A stretch of DNA of 64,000 nucleotides from Amycolatopsis mongoliensis (lineage in GTDB: Bacteria > Actinomycetota > Actinomycetes > Mycobacteriales > Pseudonocardiaceae): contig NZ_CP127295.1 of the NCBI RefSeq assembly GCF_030285665.1, positions 3,720,001-3,784,000 of the forward strand, given 5' to 3'. Both the position numbers and the translations under genes were made by a program. Below are positions 42,358 to 50,679 of the stretch, piece after piece. Every line of letters begins with the position of its first letter. Positions within the stretch are counted from its first letter, which is position 1. The notes beneath the pieces were generated by a model. That model was not told where the DNA came from. It searched no databases and was given only the letters and a program-made list of their open reading frames with translations.

Positions 42358-43200
42358 TCACTCCTTCGAGGCGGCCGCGGCGGCGGGCGCCGGCGCGGTC
42401 TTGCTGGGCTTGAGGAAGAGGGGCAGCACGATGACGACGTAGGCGACCCACGCGATGGCCTGCAGCAAGGTCGTCTGCTGCGAGTAGTTGAAGATGCCCT
42501 TGAGCAGGGCGCCGTACCAGGACGTCTCGGGCACCGTCGCCGAGGCGTCGAACGCCAGGGTGCCGATGCCCGGCAGGAACGCGGCCTCCTGCAGGTCGTG
42601 CAGGCCGTAGCCGAGCACGCCCGCGGCGACGAACACGAGCAGGACGCCGGTGATCGTGAAGAACTTCGTCAGGTTGAACCGGACGGCGCCCTTGTAGAGC
42701 AGGTAGGCCAGGATCACCGCCGCCGCGATGCCGACGGCGAAGCCGATCAGCGGCTGCACGGTGTCCGACTGCGCGGCCTGGACGGTGGAGTAGAAGAACA
42801 CCGCGGTCTCGAGTCCTTCGCGGCCGACCGCGAGGAACGACAGCAGCAGCACGGCCAGGGGGCCGACGTCCAGCGCGTCGTCCATCTTCCCGCGCAGCTC
42901 GGCGGCGATGCTCTTGGCCGCCTTACGCATCCAGAAGATCATCGCGGTGACGAACACGACCGCGACGATCGACAGGCTCCCGCCGAGCAGCTCCTGGTGC
43001 TCGAACGACAGCTGGGCCGTCGTGTAGGTCAGGACCGCGCCGACGGCGACCGACAGCAGCACCGCGGCGCCGACGCCCGGCCACACCCAGCGCAGCGCGT
43101 GGCGCCGGTCGGTCTTGACCAGGAACGCCACCAGGATGCTGACGACCAGTGCGGCTTCCAGGCCTTCGCGCAGCCCGATCAGCGCGCTCGAGAACAACAC
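42358..43200 (-). CDS. efeU: EfeU / FTR1-type iron permease
   Basis: 280 residues from GTG 43200 with AGGAGG (43208-43213) at 7 nt. About seven membrane helices. Both REGLE iron-binding motifs are intact: LREGLEAALVV (about 11) and GREGLETAVFF (about 137). Together with EfeO and EfeB it forms the EfeUOB uptake system. Two iron boxes lie 38 and 121 nt upstream, so the operon should be repressed by IdeR/DmdR when iron is plentiful. Confidence 0.95.
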   Translation of the reverse strand: MLFSSALIGLREGLEAALVVSILVAFLVKTDRRHALRWVWPGVGAAVLLSVAVGAVLTYTTAQLSFEHQELLGGSLSIVAVVFVTAMIFWMRKAAKSIAAELRGKMDDALDVGPLAVLLLSFLAVGREGLETAVFFYSTVQAAQSDTVQPLIGFAVGIAAAVILAYLLYKGAVRFNLTKFFTITGVLLVFVAAGVLGYGLHDLQEAAFLPGIGTLAFDASATVPETSWYGALLKGIFNYSQQTTLLQAIAWVAYVVIVLPLFLKPSKTAPAPAAAAASKE

Positions 43201-43237
43201 CGGTCCGCCTCCTGGGTCTGCTGGGTACAAGATGTTT

Positions 43238-43256
43238 TTAGGTAAGGCTCACCTGT
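43238..43256. promoter_or_regulatory. Iron box (IdeR/DmdR) upstream of efeU
   Basis: TTAGGTAAGGCTCACCTGT matches the 19-bp palindromic iron box of actinobacterial DtxR-family regulators in most positions (8 of 9 on the left arm). It is 38 nt before the efeU start. Confidence 0.8.
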
Positions 43257-43320
43257 AAGTCCAGCCGGTGCGCGTTCGCTCGAAACGATGCAATCGGGCA
43301 AATCGGACTCAAGAGCAAAG

Positions 43321-43339
43321 TTAGGTTAGGGTAACCGCA
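43321..43339. promoter_or_regulatory. Second iron box, distal to efeU
   Basis: TTAGGTTAGGGTAACCGCA has a perfect left half-site and TAACC in the right half. It lies 121 nt from efeU and 130 nt from the divergent transglycosylase, so it could serve either promoter. Confidence 0.6.
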
Positions 43340-43468
43340 GGTCAGGGCCCTGCGCGTCGACTCGATAACGAATTCTGTGACGTCGCTGGCAGTGGACCTG
43401 TTTTTACCCTCCGCTTGCCTGGTCAGGCGGCAGAGGGTCCCTCTTGAGTGGCTCCGTAACCTGATCGG

Positions 43469-44317
43469 GTGGCCGATACCGCTCAGCCGACCGTCACACC
43501 TCCGCACGCGCCCCCGGGTGGTCCGCCGCGGCGCTACCTCGGCCGCGCGGCCCTCGCGCTGGCGCTGGTGCTCACCGGCGTGGTCCTGGTCGTCACGATC
43601 GGTATCCGGAACCCGGCCGCCCCCGCCGCCGCGCCCCCGCCGCCGCGGCCGGCGCTGCCCATCCCGGAGCAGCGCCCGCAGCCCGGCGCCGAGTCGCCGC
43701 GTGCCGGGCTCGCCGCCCCGGTCGACCGGCCGGCGGTGTCCGACCAGGCCGAGCTGGACGCGTGGGCGACCCGCGTCGCGGACAAGACGCACCTCCCGGC
43801 GCGCGTGCTCGCCGCGTACGGCCGGGCGGAGATGTGGATGCAGCGGCAGAAGCCGACGTGCCACCTCTCGTGGGCGACGCCGGCGGGCATCGGCCGGGTC
43901 GAGGCCGGGCGCGGGAACTTCGACCTCTCGGCGATCGGCGCGGACGGCCGGGTCGCGAAGCCGGTGGTCGGCCCACCGCTGAACGGCTCGGCGGGCGTCC
44001 CCGCCGTGCACGACACCGACGGCGGCAAGCTCGACGGCGACAAGACGTGGGACCACGCGATCGGCCCGCTGCAGTTCCTGCCGTCGACGTGGAAGAAGTA
44101 CCAGGAGCGGGCCAACGGCGACGGCGGCACGCCGGACCCCCAGAACGTGGACGACGCGGCCTTCACGGCGGCGCGCTACCTGTGCTCGGGCGGCGACGAC
44201 CTGGGCACGCCGGCGGGCTGGTGGCGCGCGATCCTGTTCTACAACGCCGGAGTCGCGTACGGCCAGGACGTCTTCAGCGCGGCGGACGCCTACGCGGAGG
44301 CGAGCGTCGCGCCGTGA
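43469..44317 (+). CDS. Membrane-anchored lytic transglycosylase
   Basis: 282 residues with one N-terminal hydrophobic helix (ALALALVLTGVVLVVTIGI, about 28-46), a Pro-rich linker, and a lytic transglycosylase domain. The catalytic Glu is in GIGRVEAGRGNFD (about 142). Later come HAIGPLQFLPSTWKKY, GDGGTPDPQNVDDAAFTAARYLCSGG and ILFYNAG. It cuts peptidoglycan glycan strands. TAACCT (43457-43462) is 6 nt before GTG 43469, so it is likely leaderless. A paralogue with a cell-wall tail is at 48230. Confidence 0.88.
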   Translation: MADTAQPTVTPPHAPPGGPPRRYLGRAALALALVLTGVVLVVTIGIRNPAAPAAAPPPPRPALPIPEQRPQPGAESPRAGLAAPVDRPAVSDQAELDAWATRVADKTHLPARVLAAYGRAEMWMQRQKPTCHLSWATPAGIGRVEAGRGNFDLSAIGADGRVAKPVVGPPLNGSAGVPAVHDTDGGKLDGDKTWDHAIGPLQFLPSTWKKYQERANGDGGTPDPQNVDDAAFTAARYLCSGGDDLGTPAGWWRAILFYNAGVAYGQDVFSAADAYAEASVAP

Positions 44318-44318
44318 G

Positions 44319-44411
44319 TCAGAGTTCCCGGTCGGCGAAGAACGGCGTGACGGCCATGAGCACCAGCAGCAGCAAGCCGGCGTAAGCGCCCAGCGTGGCG
44401 AAGATCGACAT
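44319..44411 (-). CDS. 30-residue membrane peptide
   Basis: GGAGGG (44418-44423) stands 6 nt before ATG 44411 and the frame ends at TGA 44319-44321. The peptide (MSIFATLGAYAG, LLLLVLMAVTPFF, ADREL) is one hydrophobic helix with a charged end, similar in size to KdpF-like peptides. A 7-bp hairpin (CTGGTTC/GAACCAG) precedes the ribosome-binding site. It ends 2 nt from the transglycosylase stop on the other strand. Not in any family known to me; the strong ribosome-binding site is the main evidence that it is real. Confidence 0.6.
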   Translation of the reverse strand: MSIFATLGAYAGLLLLVLMAVTPFFADREL

Positions 44412-44515
44412 CGTGGTCCCTCCCTGGTTCGGTCTGGAACCAGCCTCGCCGGACGAGGGGGTGCCGCGGATCGGCCGAGGGGCCCGGATCCATCAGCCGA
44501 AAGTCCGAGACCTCG

Positions 44516-44529
44516 GGGCCGTTCGGCCC
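44516..44529 (-). terminator. Short hairpin after the TPR gene
   Basis: GGGCC (44516-44520) and GGCCC (44525-44529) form a 5-bp stem with a GTTC loop, 6 nt beyond the TPR stop. Weak. The gap between it and the small peptide gene holds nothing else obvious. Confidence 0.35.
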
Positions 44530-44535
44530 TTTCGG

Positions 44536-44946
44536 TCACAGCTCGCGCAGGGCGATGTGCGCCTTGACTTCGCTGATCGCCTCGAGGTACTCCGGCACCG
44601 GGTTCATCGCCGACGCCATCCGCATCTGGGCCAGCGCCTCGACGAACCGGCCGAGGCGCTGCAGGGTCCGGCCGAGGATGAACCGGGCGTAGTGGTCCGT
44701 CGGGTCCAGTTCCAGCACCCGGGTGAACGCCTGCTCGGCGCGCCGCAGCTGCGCGGAGTGGAAGTACGCGCGCCCGGCCAGGAGGTGGACCGACGGCTTG
44801 TCCTCTTCGGATTCCAGCAAGGGCTGCAACGCCTTCAGTGCGTCCAGCGGACGGCGGCGGCCCACCAGATCCTCGGCCTGGCGGAAGGCATGGAACCGCG
44901 ACTCCTCGGGAGGCTGCGAAGCAGCTGCGGCGTCCGTCATGGTCAT
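44536..44946 (-). CDS. Small TPR protein
   Basis: 136 residues made mostly of TPR helices. The consensus is clear in AGRAYFHSAQLRRAEQAFTRVLELDPTDHYARFILGRTLQRLGRFVEALAQM (about 57-107; key repeats A-G-R-A, A-x-x-F, L-D-P). A short variable N-terminus precedes it. It would serve as a protein-protein adaptor. ATG 44946 is used; ATG 44940 is also possible. Confidence 0.85.
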   Translation of the reverse strand: MTMTDAAAASQPPEESRFHAFRQAEDLVGRRRPLDALKALQPLLESEEDKPSVHLLAGRAYFHSAQLRRAEQAFTRVLELDPTDHYARFILGRTLQRLGRFVEALAQMRMASAMNPVPEYLEAISEVKAHIALREL

Positions 44947-45011
44947 CCCACGTTACCTCGGAAGAGGGGCTTGCACACGCCGCCGAACGGGACGTGATGG
45001 ACTGTCCCGCC

Positions 45012-45458
45012 ATGAGCAGCCCGTACCGGGGCCTGGCGCCCTACCTGTACTACTCCGACGCCACGGCGGCGCTCGCCTGGCTGACCAGGGTCTTCGGGTT
45101 CACCGAGGAGGTCCGGTTCTGCGACGGGGCCGGCGAGGTCTTCCAGGCGACGCTGCGCGCGGGCGACGCGCGGATCCAGATCGCCGGCGTCGGGCCGGAC
45201 TACTGGCAGGCCAAGGGCGTCGACGGGCCGGTCGGCCAGCTCAACATCCTCTACGTCGACGACGTCGACGAGGCCTACGCGCGGATCGGGGCGGCGCTCG
45301 GCGACGAGGGCGAGCTCGAGCCGCCGCAGGACCAGCCCTACGGCGCCCGGGTGTTCACCGTCGCCGACCTCGGCGGCAACAGCTGGACGTTCTGGCAGCA
45401 GACGTCCGAGACCGTGGAGCTGCCTCCGGGCTGGCAGGCGGTCCGCACTGACGAGTGA
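45012..45458 (+). CDS. VOC (glyoxalase/bleomycin-resistance-like) protein
   Basis: 148 residues from ATG 45012; ATG 44997 is an in-frame alternative. The VOC fold is seen as APYLYYSDATAALAWLTRVFGFTEEVR, then a repeat of the motif in QLNILYVDDVDEAYARIGAAL, ending with RVFTVADLGGNSWTFWQ. The metal ligands are hard to assign, so it may be a binding protein rather than an enzyme. Located just upstream of eno, with no clear link to it. Confidence 0.85.
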   Translation: MSSPYRGLAPYLYYSDATAALAWLTRVFGFTEEVRFCDGAGEVFQATLRAGDARIQIAGVGPDYWQAKGVDGPVGQLNILYVDDVDEAYARIGAALGDEGELEPPQDQPYGARVFTVADLGGNSWTFWQQTSETVELPPGWQAVRTDE

Positions 45459-45502
45459 GTGACCGGCCGTGCCTCCAACGGGTGAACTGCGGCGACGGCT
45501 AG

Positions 45503-46870
<1,368 letters not shown>

Positions 46871-46877
46871 GCCTGCC

Positions 46878-47429
46878 ATGGCCGACCGGGGGAGGACGAC
46901 GCGCAACCGCCGAGGCGGCGGCGGGGCTTCGCGGGCCAGCCGGCCCGCGCCGGCCCGCCGTCCCGAGGCGGCGCGCCGGCGCACCGGCGACGCGGAGACG
47001 ACCCGGGCCCGGCTCCGCCGGAGCCTGGCGGCGAAGCGCGCGTCCGGTGCGGCGAAGGTGCTCGGCATGTCCACCACCCGCCGCGCGGCGGTGGTGGCGA
47101 TCGTGGTGTGCGCGCTGGCGTTCACCATCGCCGTGCCCCTGCGCACGTACCTCGCCCAGCGGACCGAGATCCGCGAGCAGCAGGCGCAGCAGGCCCAGCT
47201 GCAGCAGACGGTCGCCCAGCTCCAGGGCCGCAAGGCGGAGCTGAGCGACCCGGCGCAGATCGAGGCCGAAGCCCGGCGGCGGCTGCGGTACGTCAAGCCG
47301 GGCGAGACGCCGTACATCGTCCAGCTGCCCGAGGACAAGGCCCCGGACGCGGCGCCCCAGCCGGGACAGCAGCAGGTCCCGGACGGCTCCTGGTACGACA
47401 ACCTCTGGAACCAGGTCTCGGGCGGCTGA
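46878..47429 (+). CDS. FtsB/DivIC-like septum formation initiator
   Basis: 183 residues. A long basic N-terminus (Arg/Gly/Ala-rich, about 1-65), one transmembrane helix (AAVVAIVVCALAFTIAVPL, about 70-88), a Gln-rich coiled coil (EIREQQAQQAQLQQTVAQLQ, about 97-116) and the DivIC motif (DPAQIEAEARRRLRYVKPGE, about 124-143). It belongs to the FtsL/FtsB/FtsQ divisome complex. It is 7 nt after eno, the usual actinobacterial order. A CCCCAATGTGGCG repeat follows. Confidence 0.93.
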   Translation: MADRGRTTRNRRGGGGASRASRPAPARRPEAARRRTGDAETTRARLRRSLAAKRASGAAKVLGMSTTRRAAVVAIVVCALAFTIAVPLRTYLAQRTEIREQQAQQAQLQQTVAQLQGRKAELSDPAQIEAEARRRLRYVKPGETPYIVQLPEDKAPDAAPQPGQQQVPDGSWYDNLWNQVSGG

Positions 47430-47436
47430 GCCCGAA

Positions 47437-47519
47437 CGCCCCAATGTGGCGTTGGTTGCGTCTGACGCACCCAATGTGGCGTTCGGTGCGTCGGACGCAC
47501 CGAACGCCACATTGGGGCG
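47437..47519. repeat. CCCCAATGTGGCG-family intergenic repeat
   Basis: CGCCCCAATGTGGC (47437-47450) pairs with the end of the block (CGCCACATTGGGGCG, ending 47519). Inside, a GGTTGCG...CGCACC module is followed by GGTGCGTcggACGCACC. It lies between the ftsB-like gene and DUF501. Confidence 0.85.
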
Positions 47520-47567
47520 CTTGGGGCGCGGGCCGGGTGGTGAGCCTCACGCTCTAACCTTGAGCGC

Positions 47568-48077
47568 GTGAACAGCACGCAGCAGCACCGGTTCGAGCCC
47601 GTCACCGACGCCGACCGCGAGATCATCGCGGAGCAGCTCGGGCGGCCGCCGCGGGCGCTGCGGGCCGTCGCCGCCCGGTGCCCGAGCGGGCACCCCTCCG
47701 TCGTGCAGACCAGCCCGCGGCTGGAGAACGGCACGCCGTTCCCGACCCTCTACTACCTGACCTGCCCGAAGCTGAACTCGATGATCGGCACGATCGAGGC
47801 GTCCGGGATCATGAAGGAGATGACCGAGCGGCTCTCCACCGATCCCGAGCTCGCTGCCCGCTACCAGCGGACCCACGAGACCTACCTCGCCGAGCGCGAC
47901 GCGATCGAGCCGCTCGGCCACCAGGTCACCGCCGGGGGCATGCCCGGACGCGTCAAGTGCCTGCACGTGCACGTCGCGCACTCCCTCGCGGTCGGTCCGG
48001 GCGTGAATCCGTTCGGTGACGAGACGCTGGAGCTCCTTAAGGCGAACGGGTGGCCCACAGGGGACTGCGCCGCGTAA
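47568..48077 (+). CDS. DUF501 family protein
   Basis: 169 residues of a conserved actinobacterial family of unknown function. Seen motifs are EIIAEQLGRPPRALRAVAARCPSG (about 16-39), YYLTCPKLNSMIGTIEASG (about 61-79), ERLSTDPELAARYQRTHE, and VKCLHVHVAHSLAVGPGVNPFGDE near the end. Conserved Cys and His suggest metal binding. TAACCT (47555-47560) is 7 nt before GTG 47568, so it is likely leaderless. It is always found between ftsB-like and ppx genes, which fits the gene order here. Confidence 0.92.
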   Translation: MNSTQQHRFEPVTDADREIIAEQLGRPPRALRAVAARCPSGHPSVVQTSPRLENGTPFPTLYYLTCPKLNSMIGTIEASGIMKEMTERLSTDPELAARYQRTHETYLAERDAIEPLGHQVTAGGMPGRVKCLHVHVAHSLAVGPGVNPFGDETLELLKANGWPTGDCAA

Positions 48078-48101
48078 CGCTCGCGCGACGTAAACAGATA
48101 A
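48074..48101 (+). promoter_or_regulatory. SigD-like promoter upstream of the cell-wall transglycosylase
   Basis: GTAACGCT (48074-48081) and GATAA (48097-48101) are 17 nt apart (from the end of GTAACG). This resembles the GTAACG - CGAT consensus recalled for mycobacterial SigD, whose regulon includes a resuscitation-promoting factor. It begins in the DUF501 stop codon. Confidence 0.4.
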
Positions 48102-48103
48102 CT

Positions 48104-48229
48104 GGGCTGGGTGAGCGAAAACCCCCGTCCGGCGAGATCCAGACTCCCGAAGGGGTGAAACCGCGCCCCGGGTACGGCAGGCTGTCACCCGAGGGTGGAT
48201 GAGGCGATCCGGCCAGGAGGGTGCTAGCT
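48104..48229 (+). promoter_or_regulatory. Structured leader of the transglycosylase gene (possible ydaO-like element)
   Basis: The 5' leader has several G/C-rich inverted pairs and the string GGGGTGAAACCG followed by GGGTACGG, as in ydaO-type c-di-AMP riboswitches, which often precede peptidoglycan hydrolases in actinobacteria. The conserved 3' part (CCGTCAGCTAACC) was not found, so this is only a candidate. Confidence 0.25.
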
Positions 48230-49402
48230 ATGCGCGTGCGGCGACTGCCTGACGCAGTCGGAAGCCACACCCGAAGATTCGGGATCCGCCACCGCACCGC
48301 GTTCCCCCTGATCACCGGCATCTTCGCGGTGATCCCGGCGTTGCTCGCCGGCGGTGGCACCCTCGGCTGGCTCGGCGGGAGCGGTGACCACACCCGCGAC
48401 GCCGCACTCGGCCAGGGCTACGACCCCGGGCACGCCGCCATCCAGCAGATCGCCGTCGACGGCACCCTCCCCGGCGCCCCCACCCCGCTGCCGCTCCCGG
48501 CGTACGAACTCCCCGACGGCCCCCTCGGCATCCCCGCCACCGCGCTCGTCGCGTACAAGAACGCCGCCGACATCCTCGGCCGCGAGCAGCCCGCGTGCCA
48601 CATCGACTGGGCCCTGATCGCCAGCATCGGCCGGATCGAGTCCAACCACGCCCGCGGTGGTTATGTCGACGCGAACGGCACCACCCGCGAGCCGATCCTC
48701 GGCCCGGAGCTCAACGGCCAGGGCGGGTTCGCCGCGATCCCCGACACCGACCACGGCGAGCTCGACACGGACCCGGTGTGGGATCGCGCGGTCGGCCCGA
48801 CGCAGTTCATCCCGGCGACCTGGCGCGGTTACGCCTCCGACGGCAACGGCGACGGCAAGTCCGACCCCAACAACATCTTCGACGCGGCCCTGGCCACCGG
48901 CCGTTACCTCTGCTCCGGCGGCTTCGACCTGGCGAACCCGGACCAGCTGCGCGGCGCGATCTACCGCTACAACAACTCCGACACGTACGTGAACACCGTG
49001 ATCCTGTGGGCCGAGGCCTACCGCAACGGGATCATGCAGGTGCCGGACAGCACGGTCCCGATCGGCGCCCCGAACGCGGCGGCGCTCCCCGCGCCACCGG
49101 CGATCCCGCCCCCACCGGTTCCGACGACGACGCCGAGCGTGCCGCCGACGACGGGCACCTCGAAGCCGCCGACCACGACCACAACTCCGGGCTCGTGCAC
49201 GAAGCCGCCGACGACGACACCCACCACGACCACGGTGATCACCACGACGACCACTCCGCCGCCTTCGACGACGGAAACCGGTGAGACCACCACCACCCCG
49301 CCGACGAAGACCACTCCCGTGGAGCCGACGTGCGGGCAGACGGTCACCTCGGTCACGACGACCACCACGACCACGACCGTCGGGACGACACCCGCCAGCT
49401 AG
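48230..49402 (+). CDS. Secreted transglycosylase with Pro/Thr-rich tail
   Basis: 390 residues from ATG 48230, with AGGAGGG (48215-48221) at 8 nt. One N-terminal hydrophobic helix (FPLITGIFAVIPALLAGGG). The lytic transglycosylase domain carries the catalytic Glu in SIGRIESNHARGG (about 141). Further marks are AVGPTQFIPATWRGY and DGNGDGKSDPNNIFDAALATGRYLCSGG. The last ~110 residues are Pro/Thr repeats with two Cys, a wall-spanning or wall-associated tail. Paralogue of the gene at 43469. It should remodel septal or lateral peptidoglycan; its neighbours ftsB-like and ppx fit cell-cycle or growth functions. Confidence 0.88.
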   Translation: MRVRRLPDAVGSHTRRFGIRHRTAFPLITGIFAVIPALLAGGGTLGWLGGSGDHTRDAALGQGYDPGHAAIQQIAVDGTLPGAPTPLPLPAYELPDGPLGIPATALVAYKNAADILGREQPACHIDWALIASIGRIESNHARGGYVDANGTTREPILGPELNGQGGFAAIPDTDHGELDTDPVWDRAVGPTQFIPATWRGYASDGNGDGKSDPNNIFDAALATGRYLCSGGFDLANPDQLRGAIYRYNNSDTYVNTVILWAEAYRNGIMQVPDSTVPIGAPNAAALPAPPAIPPPPVPTTTPSVPPTTGTSKPPTTTTTPGSCTKPPTTTPTTTTVITTTTTPPPSTTETGETTTTPPTKTTPVEPTCGQTVTSVTTTTTTTTVGTTPAS

Positions 49403-49411
49403 GGTGATCGC

Positions 49412-50365
49412 ATGCCTCGTGTTGCCGCGATCGACTGTGGGACCAACTCCATCCGCCTGCTCGTCGCCGAGCTGACGCCGCGCCACGACGGCACGGTCGA
49501 CCTGCGCGACCTGCACCGCGAGATGCGGATCGTCCGGCTCGGCCAGGGCGTCGACGCCACCGGCGAACTCGCTCCCGAGGCACTCGAACGCACCCGTGTC
49601 GCGCTCGCCGACTACACGGTCGCGGCCCGGCGCAAAGGCGTCGAGAAGGTGCGCATGGTCGCCACCTCCGCCACCCGCGACGCGAAGAACCGCGACGACT
49701 TCTTCCGCATGACGCGCGAGACCCTCGGCGTCGAGGCCGAGGTGATCACCGGCGACGAGGAAGCCCGGCTCAGCTTCACCGGCGCGGTCGGCGAACAGGA
49801 CCCGGCCGACGGCCCGTTCGTCGTGGCCGACGTCGGCGGCGGCTCGACCGAGCTCGTCCTGGGCACCTGGGACGGCCGGCAGGCCGAGGTGCTCGCCGCG
49901 AAGTCCGTCGACATCGGCTGCGTCCGGATCACCGAGCGCGCGCTGAAGAGCGACCCGCCGACCGCCGACGAGATCGCCGCCGCCCGCGACCTGGCCGGCA
50001 AGGTCCTCACCGAGGCGTTCGACGTCGTCGACGTCGCCCGCGCGAAGACCTGGGTCGGCGTCGCCGGCACGGTGACGACGCTCTCGGCCATCGCCCAGGA
50101 GCTGACGGAGTACGACCGCGAGCGCGTCCACCTGTCGAAGCTCGGCCCCGCGGACATCGACCGGCTCGCGACGCGGCTGCTGGCCGAGAACCACGCGACC
50201 CGGGCGGCGAACCCGGTGATCCACCCCGGCCGCGTCGACGTGATCGCCGGGGGCGCCGTGGTGGTCCAGACCCTCGCCGAGCAGCTCGCGGCCCGCGGCG
50301 GCCCGACCGAGCTGGTGGTCAGCGAGCACGACATCCTGGACGGGATCGCCCTCTCGCTGGCCTGA
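49412..50365 (+). CDS. ppx: Exopolyphosphatase / Ppx-GppA family
   Basis: 317 residues, the shorter actinobacterial form. The ASKHA ATPase-fold marks are AAIDCGTNSIRLLVAE (phosphate 1, about 4-19), ATSATRDAKNRDDF (about 84), VITGDEEARLSF (about 110), VADVGGGSTELV (phosphate 2, about 138) and GVAGTVTTLSAI (about 213). It degrades polyphosphate and possibly pppGpp. TAGGGT (49400-49405) lies 6 nt before ATG 49412, so it is likely leaderless. Confidence 0.93.
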   Translation: MPRVAAIDCGTNSIRLLVAELTPRHDGTVDLRDLHREMRIVRLGQGVDATGELAPEALERTRVALADYTVAARRKGVEKVRMVATSATRDAKNRDDFFRMTRETLGVEAEVITGDEEARLSFTGAVGEQDPADGPFVVADVGGGSTELVLGTWDGRQAEVLAAKSVDIGCVRITERALKSDPPTADEIAAARDLAGKVLTEAFDVVDVARAKTWVGVAGTVTTLSAIAQELTEYDRERVHLSKLGPADIDRLATRLLAENHATRAANPVIHPGRVDVIAGGAVVVQTLAEQLAARGGPTELVVSEHDILDGIALSLA

Positions 50366-50679
50366 TCCGGTTCGGGCGAGGGCCGCGCCGGATTCCGGAT
50401 CCGGTCAGGCGGGGCTCTTGACAAGCTCCGCACCGACCCGTTCGGACGCCCGAAAGGGCTTGTGCCGCAAGGAGAATCGAACACGAACCGAACGTGAGCG
50501 CGTGATGACCACGTGTCCGCGCTAGGCCGTCCGGAGTACCCGGTTTCCTACCTTGGTTGTGCTCCAACCAGGTGGTCCCGACGGTCGTCACTGATTTGCA
50601 ACACCGCAGTCCTGTGATCAGCTTCATCGCCCCCGATAGCGTGCGTCTCACCTTTCGGACAGACGGAGATGGAGGGGAC
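50366..50679 (+). other. Intergenic region upstream of the oligopeptide importer
   Basis: No gene is seen in these 314 nt. TTGACA (50418-50423) is a good -35 box, though no convincing -10 follows. TGGTTG/CAACCA forms a small inverted repeat near 50554-50573, a possible operator. TAGCGT (about 50637) is a second candidate -10. The importer ribosome-binding site GGAGGGG is at the end. Confidence 0.4.

Noticed and set aside
49080..49400. ACC/ACG-rich repeats as a mobile or satellite repeat
   Set aside because: They encode the Pro/Thr-rich tail of the transglycosylase in frame; low complexity is at the protein level.
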